A program made the translations under genes and the position numbers. Below, piece by piece: positions 5,713 to 11,334 of a stretch of DNA of 11,334 nucleotides. Origin of the DNA: Chloroflexi bacterium RBG_16_68_14. GTDB lineage: Bacteria > Chloroflexota > Dehalococcoidia > DSTF01 > RBG-16-68-14. Position 1 is the stretch's first letter, and each line of letters opens with the position of its first letter. Location: NCBI GenBank assembly GCA_001796995.1, contig MGOB01000070.1:15488-26821 (forward strand). The letters are read 5' to 3'. A model generated the notes under the pieces. It saw only the letters and a list, made by a program, of their open reading frames with translations, was not told where the DNA came from and ran no database searches.

Positions 5713-6966
5713 ATGCAGGTCTACAGCGTCCGGCAGGTCGCCACTCACCTGCGCGAGCTGGTGGAGAGCGATCTCTTCCTCTCCGACCTCTGGATCGCTG
5801 GCGAGGTCTCCAACCTGCGCCGCTACCCCTCCGGCCACCTCTACTTCAGCCTGAAGGAGGCGGACGCCGCCCTGAGCTGCGTGCTCTTCAAGTCGGCCAA
5901 CACCGGCTTCCAGTTCGAGGACGGCAACGCCGTGGTCGCCCACGGGCACATCTCCTTCTACGAGGTGCGGGGCGACCTCCAGTTCATCGTCGACTTCGTC
6001 CAGCCGGAGGGCGTGGGCGCCCTCCAGGCGGAGTTCGAGCGGCTGAAGGCGCGCCTCCAGGAGGAGGGGCTGTTCGACGAGGCGCGCAAGCGGCCCTTGC
6101 CCCGCTTCCCGGGGCGCATCGGCGTCGCCACCTCCCCCGCCGGCGCCGTCTTCCACGACATCTGCCACGTGCTGGAGCGGCGCTGGCCGCTGGCGGAGGT
6201 GGTGCTGGCCCCCACCGCCGTCCAGGGGCCGGAGGCGGTGCCCGGCCTCGTCGCCGCCCTCGACGCGCTGAACCGGGAGCCGGGCATCGACGTGATCATC
6301 GTGGCCCGCGGCGGCGGCTCGCTGGAGGACCTCTGGGCCTTCAACGCCGAGGCGGTAGCCCGCGCCGTCTTTGGCAGCCGGGTGCCCGTCGTCTCCGGCG
6401 TCGGCCACGAGACGGACACCACCATCTGCGACTACGTGGCCGACGTGCGCGCGCCCACACCCTCCGCCGCGGCGGAGCTGGTGGCGCCGGACCGCACCGA
6501 GGTCTCGGTGCGCCTCAGCGTCGCCGCCGGTACCCTCCGCTCCCACATCCAGTCGCTGGCCGACGAGGGCCGGGGGCACGTCGCGCTGGCGGTGGGCCGC
6601 GTCGAGCGGGCGGCGCCCGAGGTGAACCGCGAGCGCCAGCGCACGGACGAGCTGACTCGCACCGCCCAGGCCGCCGTCGAGGGGCTGCTGCGCGGCTTCC
6701 AGAAGGGGCTGCACGGCTTCCAGCTCGCGCTGCGTTCCCTCGACCCCTACGCCACGCTCCAGCGCGGCTATGCCCTGGTGCAGCGCAACGGCCACGTGGT
6801 CGAGAGCGTGGCCGACACGACGGTGGGCGAACGGCTCGACGTGCGCGTGCGCGACGGCGACTTCCCGGTGCGGGTCGACTCCGAGCGGCCGGTGCCCGAC
6901 CGGGCACGCCGCCGCCGGACGAAGGTCGCCCAGGAGCAGGCCGCCCTCTTCCATCTGGAGGTGTGA
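5713..6966 (+). CDS. xseA: Exodeoxyribonuclease VII large subunit
   Basis: XseA is the catalytic subunit of exonuclease VII, which degrades single-stranded DNA from both ends to short oligonucleotides and acts in mismatch and recombinational repair. The protein has 417 residues, slightly shorter than the E. coli one. The N-terminal OB-fold domain includes MQVYSVRQVATHLRELVE (1-18) and WIAGEVSNLRRYPSGHLYFS (27-46). The catalytic core has GRIGVATSPAGAVFHDI (134-150), VIIVARGGGSLEDLWAFN (194-211) and VSGVGHETDTTICDYVADVR (227-246) followed by APTPSAAAE. A coiled-coil region follows, and the tail DPYATLQRGYALV (344-356) packs with XseB. The ATG at 5713 was preferred to an in-frame GTG at 5656, because the extra 19 residues are Pro-rich, are not family-like and would cover the promoter. 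The gene's TGA overlaps the xseB start by one base. Confidence 0.96.
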   Translation: MQVYSVRQVATHLRELVESDLFLSDLWIAGEVSNLRRYPSGHLYFSLKEADAALSCVLFKSANTGFQFEDGNAVVAHGHISFYEVRGDLQFIVDFVQPEGVGALQAEFERLKARLQEEGLFDEARKRPLPRFPGRIGVATSPAGAVFHDICHVLERRWPLAEVVLAPTAVQGPEAVPGLVAALDALNREPGIDVIIVARGGGSLEDLWAFNAEAVARAVFGSRVPVVSGVGHETDTTICDYVADVRAPTPSAAAELVAPDRTEVSVRLSVAAGTLRSHIQSLADEGRGHVALAVGRVERAAPEVNRERQRTDELTRTAQAAVEGLLRGFQKGLHGFQLALRSLDPYATLQRGYALVQRNGHVVESVADTTVGERLDVRVRDGDFPVRVDSERPVPDRARRRRTKVAQEQAALFHLEV

Positions 6967-7277
6967 TGTCGGCCAAACGAGACGAGCAGTCCCCTCGGGT
7001 GAAGCCTCAGGGCGAAGCCTTCGAGGAGCTCTACCGCAAGCTGGAGGAGACGGTGGAGAAGCTGGAGCGCGGTGGCCTCCCCCTTGAGCAGTCCATCGCC
7101 CTCTACGAGGAGGGGATGGAGCTGGCCAAGCGCTGCCAGGCGATCCTGGACCGGGCCGAGCAACGCATCGCCAAGCTGCGCGACTCCTTCGGCCAGGGCG
7201 CGGCCGCTCGGGAAGCCGCCGGCGAGGAAGAGACCGAGGAGGAGTCGCTGGAGCTCGAGCTGGAGGAAGAGGAGTAG
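6966..7277 (+). CDS. xseB: Exodeoxyribonuclease VII small subunit
   Basis: XseB is the accessory subunit that assembles in several copies on the XseA coiled coil and is needed for exonuclease VII activity. The 103-residue protein carries the family pattern FEELYRKLEETVEKLERGGL (19-38) and LEQSIALYEEGMELAKRCQA (40-59), then ILDRAEQRIAKL. The last 17 or so residues are a strongly acidic tail (EEETEEESLELELEEEE), which makes it longer than the usual 70-80 residues. The ATG overlaps the xseA stop by one base (TGATG), and a GGAGGTG Shine-Dalgarno sequence lies inside the xseA end. The arrangement implies translational coupling and a fixed subunit ratio. Confidence 0.95.
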   Translation: MSAKRDEQSPRVKPQGEAFEELYRKLEETVEKLERGGLPLEQSIALYEEGMELAKRCQAILDRAEQRIAKLRDSFGQGAAAREAAGEEETEEESLELELEEEE

Positions 7278-7292
7278 CCGGCCGGACGCACC

Positions 7293-7958
7293 ATGAAGGC
7301 CGATCTCCACGCCCACACCCACTTCTCCCGCGACGCCCTCACCTCGGTGGAGACCTTCGTGCGGCGCTACCGGCGCGCCGGCATCGACTGCGTGGCGGTG
7401 AGCGACCACAACAACATCGACGGTGCGCTGGCGGTGCGGGAGAGCGCCACCTTCCGGGTGATCATCGCGGAAGAGATCCGCTCGACGGAGGGAGAGATCA
7501 TCGGGCTTTTCCTCCAGGAGAGCGTGCCCAAGAGGCTGACGCCCGAGGACACCGTGCGCGCCATCCGGGAGCAGGGCGGCCTGGTGCTGGTGCCTCACCC
7601 CTACGACCGGATGCGGCGCTCGGTGCTGCGCGAAGAGGCGCTGCTCCGCATCCTGCCCCAGGTGGACATCATCGAGGTGTTCAACTCACGCACCACCTTG
7701 CAGGGCGACCTGGACCGCTCCCGTCGGCTGGCCGAGGAACACCACAAGCTGATGAGCGCCGCCACCGACGCCCACACGCCGTGGGAGATCGGCCTCGCCT
7801 ACACGGAGATGCCCCCCTTCGAGGGCCCGGGCGACTTCCTGGTCGCCCTCGGGAAGGGCAAGATCGTGGGGAGGCGCTGCTTCATCGGCTTCCACCTGCT
7901 GAGCACCTGGGCCAAGCTCAAGTGGCGCCTCCACCTGGGCCGCCGCATCGCGAAGTAG
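7293..7958 (+). CDS. PHP-domain metal-dependent phosphoesterase-like protein
   Basis: This 221-residue protein is a stand-alone PHP domain, a TIM-barrel-like metallohydrolase fold related to histidinol phosphatase and to the PHP domain of DNA polymerases. Metal-binding motifs appear in order: DLHAHTHFSRDA (4-15, His6 and His8), AVSDHNNIDGA (35-45, Asp38 and His39), IIAEEIRSTEGEIIGLFL (57-74), LVPHPYDRM (99-107, His102), IEVFNSRT (127-134) and ATDAHTPWEIG (157-167, Asp159 and His161). All expected ligands seem present, so it is probably active. The C-terminal stretch FHLLSTWAKLKWRLHLGRRI (200-219) is basic and amphipathic and could touch membrane or nucleic acid. It starts 15 bp after xseB in the same direction and is likely in its operon, but the substrate is unknown. 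Confidence 0.88.
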   Translation: MKADLHAHTHFSRDALTSVETFVRRYRRAGIDCVAVSDHNNIDGALAVRESATFRVIIAEEIRSTEGEIIGLFLQESVPKRLTPEDTVRAIREQGGLVLVPHPYDRMRRSVLREEALLRILPQVDIIEVFNSRTTLQGDLDRSRRLAEEHHKLMSAATDAHTPWEIGLAYTEMPPFEGPGDFLVALGKGKIVGRRCFIGFHLLSTWAKLKWRLHLGRRIAK

Positions 7959-8017
7959 CCCAGCGGCCGCGCGGATCGAGCGGACAAGAGACATGAGCGC
8001 TGAGGCCAAGCCGCCAC

Positions 8018-8106
8018 GTCATTCTGAGCGAAGCGAAGAATCTCGCCCTCGAACAATAGCTCGGCCCGTCGTTTGGGGCCAGACCCTTCGCTCCGCTCAG
8101 GGTGAC
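8018..8106. repeat. Interspersed hairpin repeat, copy 2
   Basis: The left arm 8018-8043 is identical to that of copy 1 (4123-4148). The right arm 8081-8106 (AGACCCTTCGCT ... GCTCAGGGTGAC) differs from copy 1 only in the middle by a one-base indel and a substitution. The centre is longer (37 against 20 bases) but shares its beginning (CGCC...CTCGA) and its end (GGGCC). Minus-strand translation gives the well-known spurious peptides CHPERSEGS and ILRFAQND. It lies between the PHP gene and the formyltransferase gene, in a 171-bp gap with nothing else evident. Confidence 0.85.
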
Positions 8107-8129
8107 ATCTTGCGCTGGGAGAAGGCTGT

Positions 8130-8978
8130 ATGACCCTGCGCATTGGTTGGTTCTCCACCGGCGGTGGCGAAGGTTCCCAGCGCCAGCGTTTGCTCACCGC
8201 CGCTGTTCAGGCGATCCGGCGGGGCGACCTCGATGCTGAGATCGCCTTCGTCTTCTGCAACCGGGAGCGCGGGGAGTACCCGGAGACGGACAGCTACCTG
8301 GACCTGGTCGCCTCCTTCGGCCTCACCTGCCTCACCCTCTCGTCCCGCCAGTTCCGCCGCGAACGCGGAGGCCAGCTCTCGAAGCCTGACCAGCCGCTCC
8401 CACCCTGGCGCGCCGAGTACGACCGGCAGACGGCGGAGCTGGTGCGCCCGCACCCCTTCGACATCGGCGTCCTGGCCGGCTACCTGCTCATCTTCACCGG
8501 CGAGATGTGCAACCGCTACCCGCTGCTGAACCTGCACCCGGCCGAGCCGGGCGGGCCCGTGGGACTATGGCAGCAGGTGATCTGGCAGCTCATCGACGGG
8601 CGGGCGGAGCGAAGCGGCGTGATGATCTTCCTGGCGACGGAGGAGCTGGACCGCGGGCCGCCGGTGGCCTACTGCACCTACTCGCTGCGGGGCCCCGCCT
8701 TCGATGCGCTGTGGCAGGCGCTCGGCTCGCGCCCGGCGGCCGAGGCGCAGGAGGCGGAGGGCGAGGGATACCCCCTCTTCCGGGAGATCCGGCGTCATGG
8801 GGCGGCGCGGGAGGTACCCCTCGTAATCGCCACCCTCCACGCCTTCGCGGACGGCCGGCTGCGCATCGAGGGCCAGCGCGTGCTCGACGCGGCGGGCCGG
8901 GAGCTGCCGGGCGGCCTGGACCTGACGGCCGAGATCGACGCCGCCATGGCGCCGCTGCTGGCGCATCGGCAGGACTAA
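8130..8978 (+). CDS. PurN-like formyltransferase family protein
   Basis: This 282-residue protein has a formyltransferase N-terminal (PF00551) fold like PurN, the 10-formyl-THF-dependent GAR transformylase. Asn134 and His136 in YPLLNLHPA, and Asp174 in ATEELDRGPPV, match the PurN catalytic Asn-His-Asp triad. ISNR-like VFCNRERGEY (41-50) and DIGVLAGYLLIFTGEMCNRY (111-130) also align. It departs from PurN in three ways: the phosphate loop is GGGEGSQRQ rather than GNGSNLQ; the PGLHTHRQA segment is replaced by GGPVGLWQQV; and about 90 residues are added at the C-terminus, including PLFREIRRHG and REVPLVIATLHAF. It may use another substrate. GGGAGAAGG lies upstream of the ATG. It may be read from its own promoter, since a hairpin repeat separates it from the PHP gene. 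Confidence 0.8.
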   Translation: MTLRIGWFSTGGGEGSQRQRLLTAAVQAIRRGDLDAEIAFVFCNRERGEYPETDSYLDLVASFGLTCLTLSSRQFRRERGGQLSKPDQPLPPWRAEYDRQTAELVRPHPFDIGVLAGYLLIFTGEMCNRYPLLNLHPAEPGGPVGLWQQVIWQLIDGRAERSGVMIFLATEELDRGPPVAYCTYSLRGPAFDALWQALGSRPAAEAQEAEGEGYPLFREIRRHGAAREVPLVIATLHAFADGRLRIEGQRVLDAAGRELPGGLDLTAEIDAAMAPLLAHRQD

Positions 8979-9021
8979 CGAGGTCTACTCCAGCGCGGGC
9001 ACAGGGAGGCGGGCACGAAGT

Positions 9022-9063
9022 GACCCGTGCCAGGGACTGGTGGCGGGGGACCTGACACGGGTC
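9022..9063. repeat. 13-bp imperfect inverted repeat (stem-loop)
   Basis: GACCCGTGCCAGG (9022-9034) and CCTGACACGGGTC (9051-9063) are complementary at 12 of 13 positions around a 16-base loop. As minus-strand RNA the odd position becomes a G-U pair. It lies 43 bp after the formyltransferase stop and could end or stabilise that transcript, although no T-run follows. The arm sequence resembles an intergenic repeat I recall from other bacterial genomes. Only one copy is present here. Confidence 0.55.
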
Positions 9064-9172
9064 GTGCAGGCGAGAGTCTCGGTAGGAGGTCCTTTCCTCG
9101 AGATCCGCATCCTGCACCCACGAGCATATAACGAACAGGAGTGCTAGCACAAGGCAAGGAGCGGAGCACCCA

Positions 9173-9201
9173 TTGAAGCCCTGGGCCCTACCCGTTATAA
9201 T
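9173..9201 (+). promoter_or_regulatory. Near-consensus promoter, leaderless start for the zinc-ribbon gene
   Basis: TTGAAG (9173-9178), a 17-bp spacer and a perfect TATAAT (9196-9201) lie nine bases before the GTG at 9211. The predicted transcript would begin within two to four bases of the start codon, and no Shine-Dalgarno sequence is present. This is the best promoter match in the window. The rest of the 232-bp gap before it holds the stem-loop at 9022-9063 and little else. Confidence 0.7.
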
Positions 9202-9210
9202 GGCCGAGCC

Positions 9211-9606
9211 GTGAACGAGGACGGAGAGGCCCCGCTGGAGACCCTGTTCTGCGGTCGCTGCGCCACGGTGTGCGACCCGGAGGACAACTTCTGCCGCCAG
9301 TGCGGCCTGCCCCTGCGTGAGCAGTACCTGCCGTCGGTGCGGGAAGGGCGAGAGCTGCCGGCGGTGTGGCAGCCGTCGCTGCCGGCCGCTGTCGTCAAGG
9401 GGGCGGTCTTCGTTGCCGCCGGTACCCTGGGCCAGCGACTGCTCCGCAGCCTGCTGCGCCGAGCGCTCCAGCGCCGGCGCCCGGCTCCTCGGACGCCGGC
9501 CCGGCGGGCCAAGGGAGAGGTGGTGCCCCGGCAGGAGGAGCTGCTGGAGGACATCCAGCTGGAGAGCGAGACCTTCCTCCTGCGCCGCGTCCGCATCCGC
9601 CGCTAG
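9211..9606 (+). CDS. Small zinc-ribbon protein with hydrophobic segment, function unknown
   Basis: This 131-residue protein is not recognised as a named family. An N-terminal zinc ribbon is formed by Cys14-x2-Cys17 (FCGRCA) and Cys28-x2-Cys31 (FCRQCGLPL), with an extra Cys21. A linker leads to a short hydrophobic stretch (59-72, PAAVVKGAVFVAAG), then a very basic segment (75-101) and an acidic/amphipathic tail ending RRVRIRR. The hydrophobic part could be a weak membrane anchor or a buried helix. Translation starts at a GTG with no Shine-Dalgarno sequence, directly below a TATAAT box. The frame is continuous, and the hydrolase gene follows after 19 bp, so the two are probably one transcript. 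A role as adaptor or regulator is only a guess. Confidence 0.72.
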   Translation: MNEDGEAPLETLFCGRCATVCDPEDNFCRQCGLPLREQYLPSVREGRELPAVWQPSLPAAVVKGAVFVAAGTLGQRLLRSLLRRALQRRRPAPRTPARRAKGEVVPRQEELLEDIQLESETFLLRRVRIRR

Positions 9607-9625
9607 ACCTGGGCGAGGGGGAGCG

Positions 9626-10165
9626 ATGCCTGACGTCGTGCTCGTCGTCGATATGCTGCGCGGCTTTCTTGAGCCGAGCCACGACGGCCAGGCCCACAAC
9701 CTCTACTGCGGCGAGCAGGCGCGGCAGATCATCCCCAACGTGCGTCGCCTGCTGGAGGCGGAGCGGGCGCGCGGCTCGCACGTCATCTTCGTCGCCGACA
9801 GCCACGACCCGGACGACAAGGAGTTCGAGGTCTTCCCGCCCCACTGCGTCCAGGGCAGCGCCGAGAGTGAGGTGATCCCGGAACTGCGGGACATGCCAGG
9901 CGAGCTGCTGCCGAAAAACCGGTACAGCGCCTTCTTCAACACGAACCTGGAGCGGCGGCTAGCCGAGCTGAAGCCGGAGAAGGTGATCCTCTGCGGCGTC
10001 TGCACCGACATCTGCGTGCTCCACACCGCATCGGACGCGCGCAACCGCGACTACCGGGTGGAGGTGCCCGAGGACTGCGTTGCCAGCTTCAACGAGGAGA
10101 ACCACCGCTGGGGGCTGAAGCACCTTCAGGAGATCTTAGGAGCGAACGTCAGAGCGAGACCGTAG
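9626..10165 (+). CDS. Isochorismatase-like cysteine hydrolase, nicotinamidase type
   Basis: This 179-residue protein belongs to the isochorismatase superfamily and most resembles nicotinamidase (PncA), which converts nicotinamide to nicotinate for NAD salvage. The catalytic triad is visible as Asp9 (VVDMLRGFL), Lys97 (LPKNRYSAFF) and Cys130 (GVCTDICVLHTASDA). The metal site of nicotinamidases is also present: Asp58-x-His60 (VADSHDPDD) and His73 (FPPHCVQG). That combination favours nicotinamidase over isochorismatase or other amidohydrolases, but the substrate is not proven. A GAGGGGGAG Shine-Dalgarno sequence precedes the ATG at 9626. The same frame is open upstream to 9317, but that part overlaps the zinc-ribbon gene. 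It is likely cotranscribed with the zinc-ribbon gene. Confidence 0.9.
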   Translation: MPDVVLVVDMLRGFLEPSHDGQAHNLYCGEQARQIIPNVRRLLEAERARGSHVIFVADSHDPDDKEFEVFPPHCVQGSAESEVIPELRDMPGELLPKNRYSAFFNTNLERRLAELKPEKVILCGVCTDICVLHTASDARNRDYRVEVPEDCVASFNEENHRWGLKHLQEILGANVRARP

Positions 10166-10174
10166 CGTAAGCGT

Positions 10175-10224
10175 GGCGCGCTGAGAGACGCGGCACAGGG
10201 CGGGGGCCCGCCGCGTTGAGCGCC
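10175..10224 (+). terminator. GC-rich nested stem-loop after the hydrolase gene (weak terminator candidate)
   Basis: Three successive arm pairs nest: GGCGC (10175) with GCGCC (10220), ACGCGG (10188) with CCGCGT (10211), and CGGG-GG-CCCG (10201-10210). A 7-base bulge interrupts the left side. It starts nine bases after the TAG of the hydrolase gene. There is no T-run, so it is not a classical intrinsic terminator. It might instead lie in the leader of the next gene. Confidence 0.3.
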
Positions 10225-10237
10225 CCGCCCAGGCAGG

Positions 10238-11334
10238 ATGCCTCTTCCCCGCCAGGAAGGCGAGCGACGAGTGCGCGCGCTCCTGCTGCTCGGCTGGATA
10301 TCGCTAGTCGTGTCGGCGCTGGCGTCAGCGATGCTGGCGCTCGCCCTGGACGAGCCGGGCGCCCAGAACCTGGTTGCCAACGGCGGCTTCGAGACCGGCA
10401 CCACGGGCTGGCTGTGGCAGGGCGGCACCCTGGCGTCCGTACCAGACCCCCTGGAAAGCGACAACGCCGGAGCCTTTACCGTCACGTCGATCCCGCTGCT
10501 GTTCCAGCAGGTCGCTGTGGCGCCGGGCGGCGTGTACCAGCTCAGCGGCCGGTTCCACTTCGGCGCCCCGCCTGTCAGCAGCGTGCAACTGGTGCTGGCC
10601 TGGGAGGAAAAGGACGGAGACTGGAACGCTCAAGTTTCCCCGGCTATCACCGTCTCGGATGGCACCTCCTGGCTGACCTCATCGGCGCTCCTGGCGCCAC
10701 TGCCCTGCGAGACGGTGGGAGGGCAAGTGCGCGTGGTCGTCACCGGCGACGGCACCGTCTACCTGGATGACCTGGTGCTCAAGAGCGCGGCGCCAGCCAG
10801 TCCCTGTCCGACAGCTACGCCTACCATCACCGCTACGGCTACGCCGACGTTCACCTCCCCGCCTACCGCCTCCTCTACCGCCACCCCATCGGCCACCCGC
10901 ACGCCCACTGTGACGCGGACGCCGACGGCGACGCGGACGCCCACCGTGACGCAGACACCCACGGCCACCCGCACGCCTACACCGACGCGCACATCCACGC
11001 CAACCCGGACGCCGACAGCGACGCGGACGGCTACATCGACCCGGACGCCAACCGCGACACGGACGGAGACGCCCTCGCCTGTGGCCAGCGCCACGCGCAC
11101 ACCGACGGCTACTCGGACGTCCACCACCACCCGCACCGCTACCGCCACACCCACGTCTATTGGGACGGGCGCCCCGTCGCCAACGCCGTCGCCCACGGTC
11201 ACGCCTACGCAGTCGCCCGCGCCCACGGCCACCAGCTCTCCGACCAGCGCGCCTGCGCCCTCCCACGGCCTCCTGGTCAACGGCGGCTTCGAGACCGCCC
11301 AGGACGGCTCCCCCACCGGCTGGGACTCCTACGG
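10238..11334 (+). CDS. Secreted/surface protein with repeated NGGFE jelly-roll-like domains and Thr-Pro-rich linker (partial)
   Basis: The frame is open from the ATG at 10238 to the right edge, giving 365 residues. Residues 1-40 form a signal peptide or membrane anchor, with the hydrophobic core LLLLGWISLVVSALASAMLA (15-34). A domain from NLVANGGFETGTTGW (44-58) to VYLDDLVLKS (174-183) looks like a carbohydrate-binding-module-like β-sandwich (CBM4/9 style). Residues 190-342 are a linker of TRTPTA-type repeats. A second domain then starts with LLVNGGFETAQDGSPTGWDS (345-364) and is cut off. An alternative GTG start at 10271 has a better Shine-Dalgarno sequence (AGGAAGG, 10254-10260) and would still keep the hydrophobic segment. 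It probably sits outside the membrane and binds glycans or the cell surface. Ligand and total length are unknown. Confidence 0.85.
   Translation, partial: MPLPRQEGERRVRALLLLGWISLVVSALASAMLALALDEPGAQNLVANGGFETGTTGWLWQGGTLASVPDPLESDNAGAFTVTSIPLLFQQVAVAPGGVYQLSGRFHFGAPPVSSVQLVLAWEEKDGDWNAQVSPAITVSDGTSWLTSSALLAPLPCETVGGQVRVVVTGDGTVYLDDLVLKSAAPASPCPTATPTITATATPTFTSPPTASSTATPSATRTPTVTRTPTATRTPTVTQTPTATRTPTPTRTSTPTRTPTATRTATSTRTPTATRTETPSPVASATRTPTATRTSTTTRTATATPTSIGTGAPSPTPSPTVTPTQSPAPTATSSPTSAPAPSHGLLVNGGFETAQDGSPTGWDSY
10379..10396 (+). repeat. 18-bp direct repeat, copy 1 (codes NGGFET)
   Basis: AACGGCGGCTTCGAGACC recurs exactly at 11279-11296, 900 bp downstream and in the same frame. It marks the beginning of each of the two β-sandwich-like domains. 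The identity at DNA level suggests domain duplication or recent conversion. Confidence 0.9.
10805..11263 (+). repeat. Low-complexity Thr-Pro-Arg linker repeat
   Basis: About 153 codons encode imperfect six-residue repeats such as TRTPTA, TRTPTV, TRTSTP and TPSPTV, in which Thr and Pro dominate and Arg recurs. At the DNA level it is an ACG/CCG/ACC-rich degenerate 18-bp periodicity. Such linkers are typical of extracellular proteins of Chloroflexota and are likely extended and possibly O-glycosylated. The antisense strand is also open here, but as a by-product of the periodicity. Confidence 0.85.
11279..11296 (+). repeat. 18-bp direct repeat, copy 2 (codes NGGFET)
   Basis: This is an exact copy of 10379-10396, at the start of the second domain of the secreted protein. 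The reading frame continues past the window edge. Confidence 0.9.

Noticed and set aside
5608..6954. Minus-strand open frame of 448 codons opposite xseA
   Set aside because: XseA on the plus strand has all family motifs; the antisense product is composition-driven.
7799..8197. Minus-strand open frame containing CHPERSEGS and ILRFAQND
   Set aside because: These peptides are translations of the interspersed repeat, a known source of false protein calls.
9141..9150. Perfect 10-bp palindrome GTGCTAGCAC upstream of the zinc-ribbon promoter
   Set aside because: Ten-base palindromes are expected about ten times by chance in a window this size, and nothing else marks it as an operator.
8590..9699. 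Minus-strand open frame of 369 codons
   Set aside because: It runs through an intergenic gap and three plus-strand genes, is Arg/Pro-rich and has no domain.
10805..11263. CRISPR-like or microsatellite array
   Set aside because: The repetition is degenerate, in frame and codon-based, with no spacers; it is a protein linker.
10759..11316. Minus-strand Val-Gly-Val-Arg repeat protein
   Set aside because: It is antisense to the Thr-Pro linker; both strands stay open because of the codon periodicity. The plus-strand frame continues into real domains on both sides.

Overview
The window is high-GC bacterial chromosome that reads best as a member of the Chloroflexota, perhaps a Dehalococcoidia-like lineage. 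That assignment is an inference. It rests on three things: the aroQ / Xaa-Pro peptidase / efp / xseA / xseB cluster, a secreted protein with long Thr-Pro-Thr-Arg linkers joining NGGFE-type domains, and several leaderless-looking promoters with TAnnnT-like -10 boxes. No rRNA, tRNA, CRISPR array, transposase or phage gene was found.

Layout. Bases 1-2168 (minus strand) carry a two-gene membrane unit: a UPF0104/LPG-synthase-TM-type flippase-like protein, followed downstream by a UPF0182-family membrane protein cut by the left edge. Bases 2169-2541 are a divergent intergenic region with a promoter on each side. Bases 2542-4781 (plus) carry type II 3-dehydroquinate dehydratase (aroQ), an M24B Xaa-Pro peptidase and elongation factor P (efp). 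Bases 4800-5545 (minus) hold an excisionase-HTH antitoxin and a PIN-domain (VapC-type) toxin, apparently inserted into the housekeeping cluster. Bases 5713-7958 (plus) carry both subunits of exonuclease VII (xseA, xseB) and a PHP-domain metallohydrolase. Bases 8130-8978 encode a PurN-like formyltransferase. Bases 9211-10165 encode a small zinc-ribbon protein and a nicotinamidase/isochorismatase-family hydrolase. Bases 10238-11334 are the 5' part of a secreted protein with repeated jelly-roll-like domains, cut by the right edge.

How it works together. Most of the plus-strand genes are core metabolism and information processing: shikimate pathway, proline-peptide turnover, rescue of polyproline translation, and DNA repair by exonuclease VII. 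The toxin-antitoxin pair has its own promoter, which sits inside a 7-bp inverted repeat and suggests autoregulation. Four promoters (aroQ, xseA, antitoxin, zinc-ribbon) place the -10 box only 7-10 bases before the start codon and have no Shine-Dalgarno sequence. Genes inside operons (xseB, the hydrolase) and the flippase-like gene, efp and the formyltransferase gene do have one, so leaderless and Shine-Dalgarno initiation seem to coexist.

Non-coding structure is rich for the size. Two exact four-copy heptamer tandem repeats flank aroQ. Two copies of a hairpin-forming interspersed repeat sit before efp and before the formyltransferase gene. A second, unrelated dyad lies at 9022-9063. A G-quadruplex-forming tract overlaps the xseA promoter. 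I did not find a clearly new multi-gene system. The best leads are these small elements, the unusual EF-P tip residue, the toxin-antitoxin operator and the divergent PurN-like enzyme.
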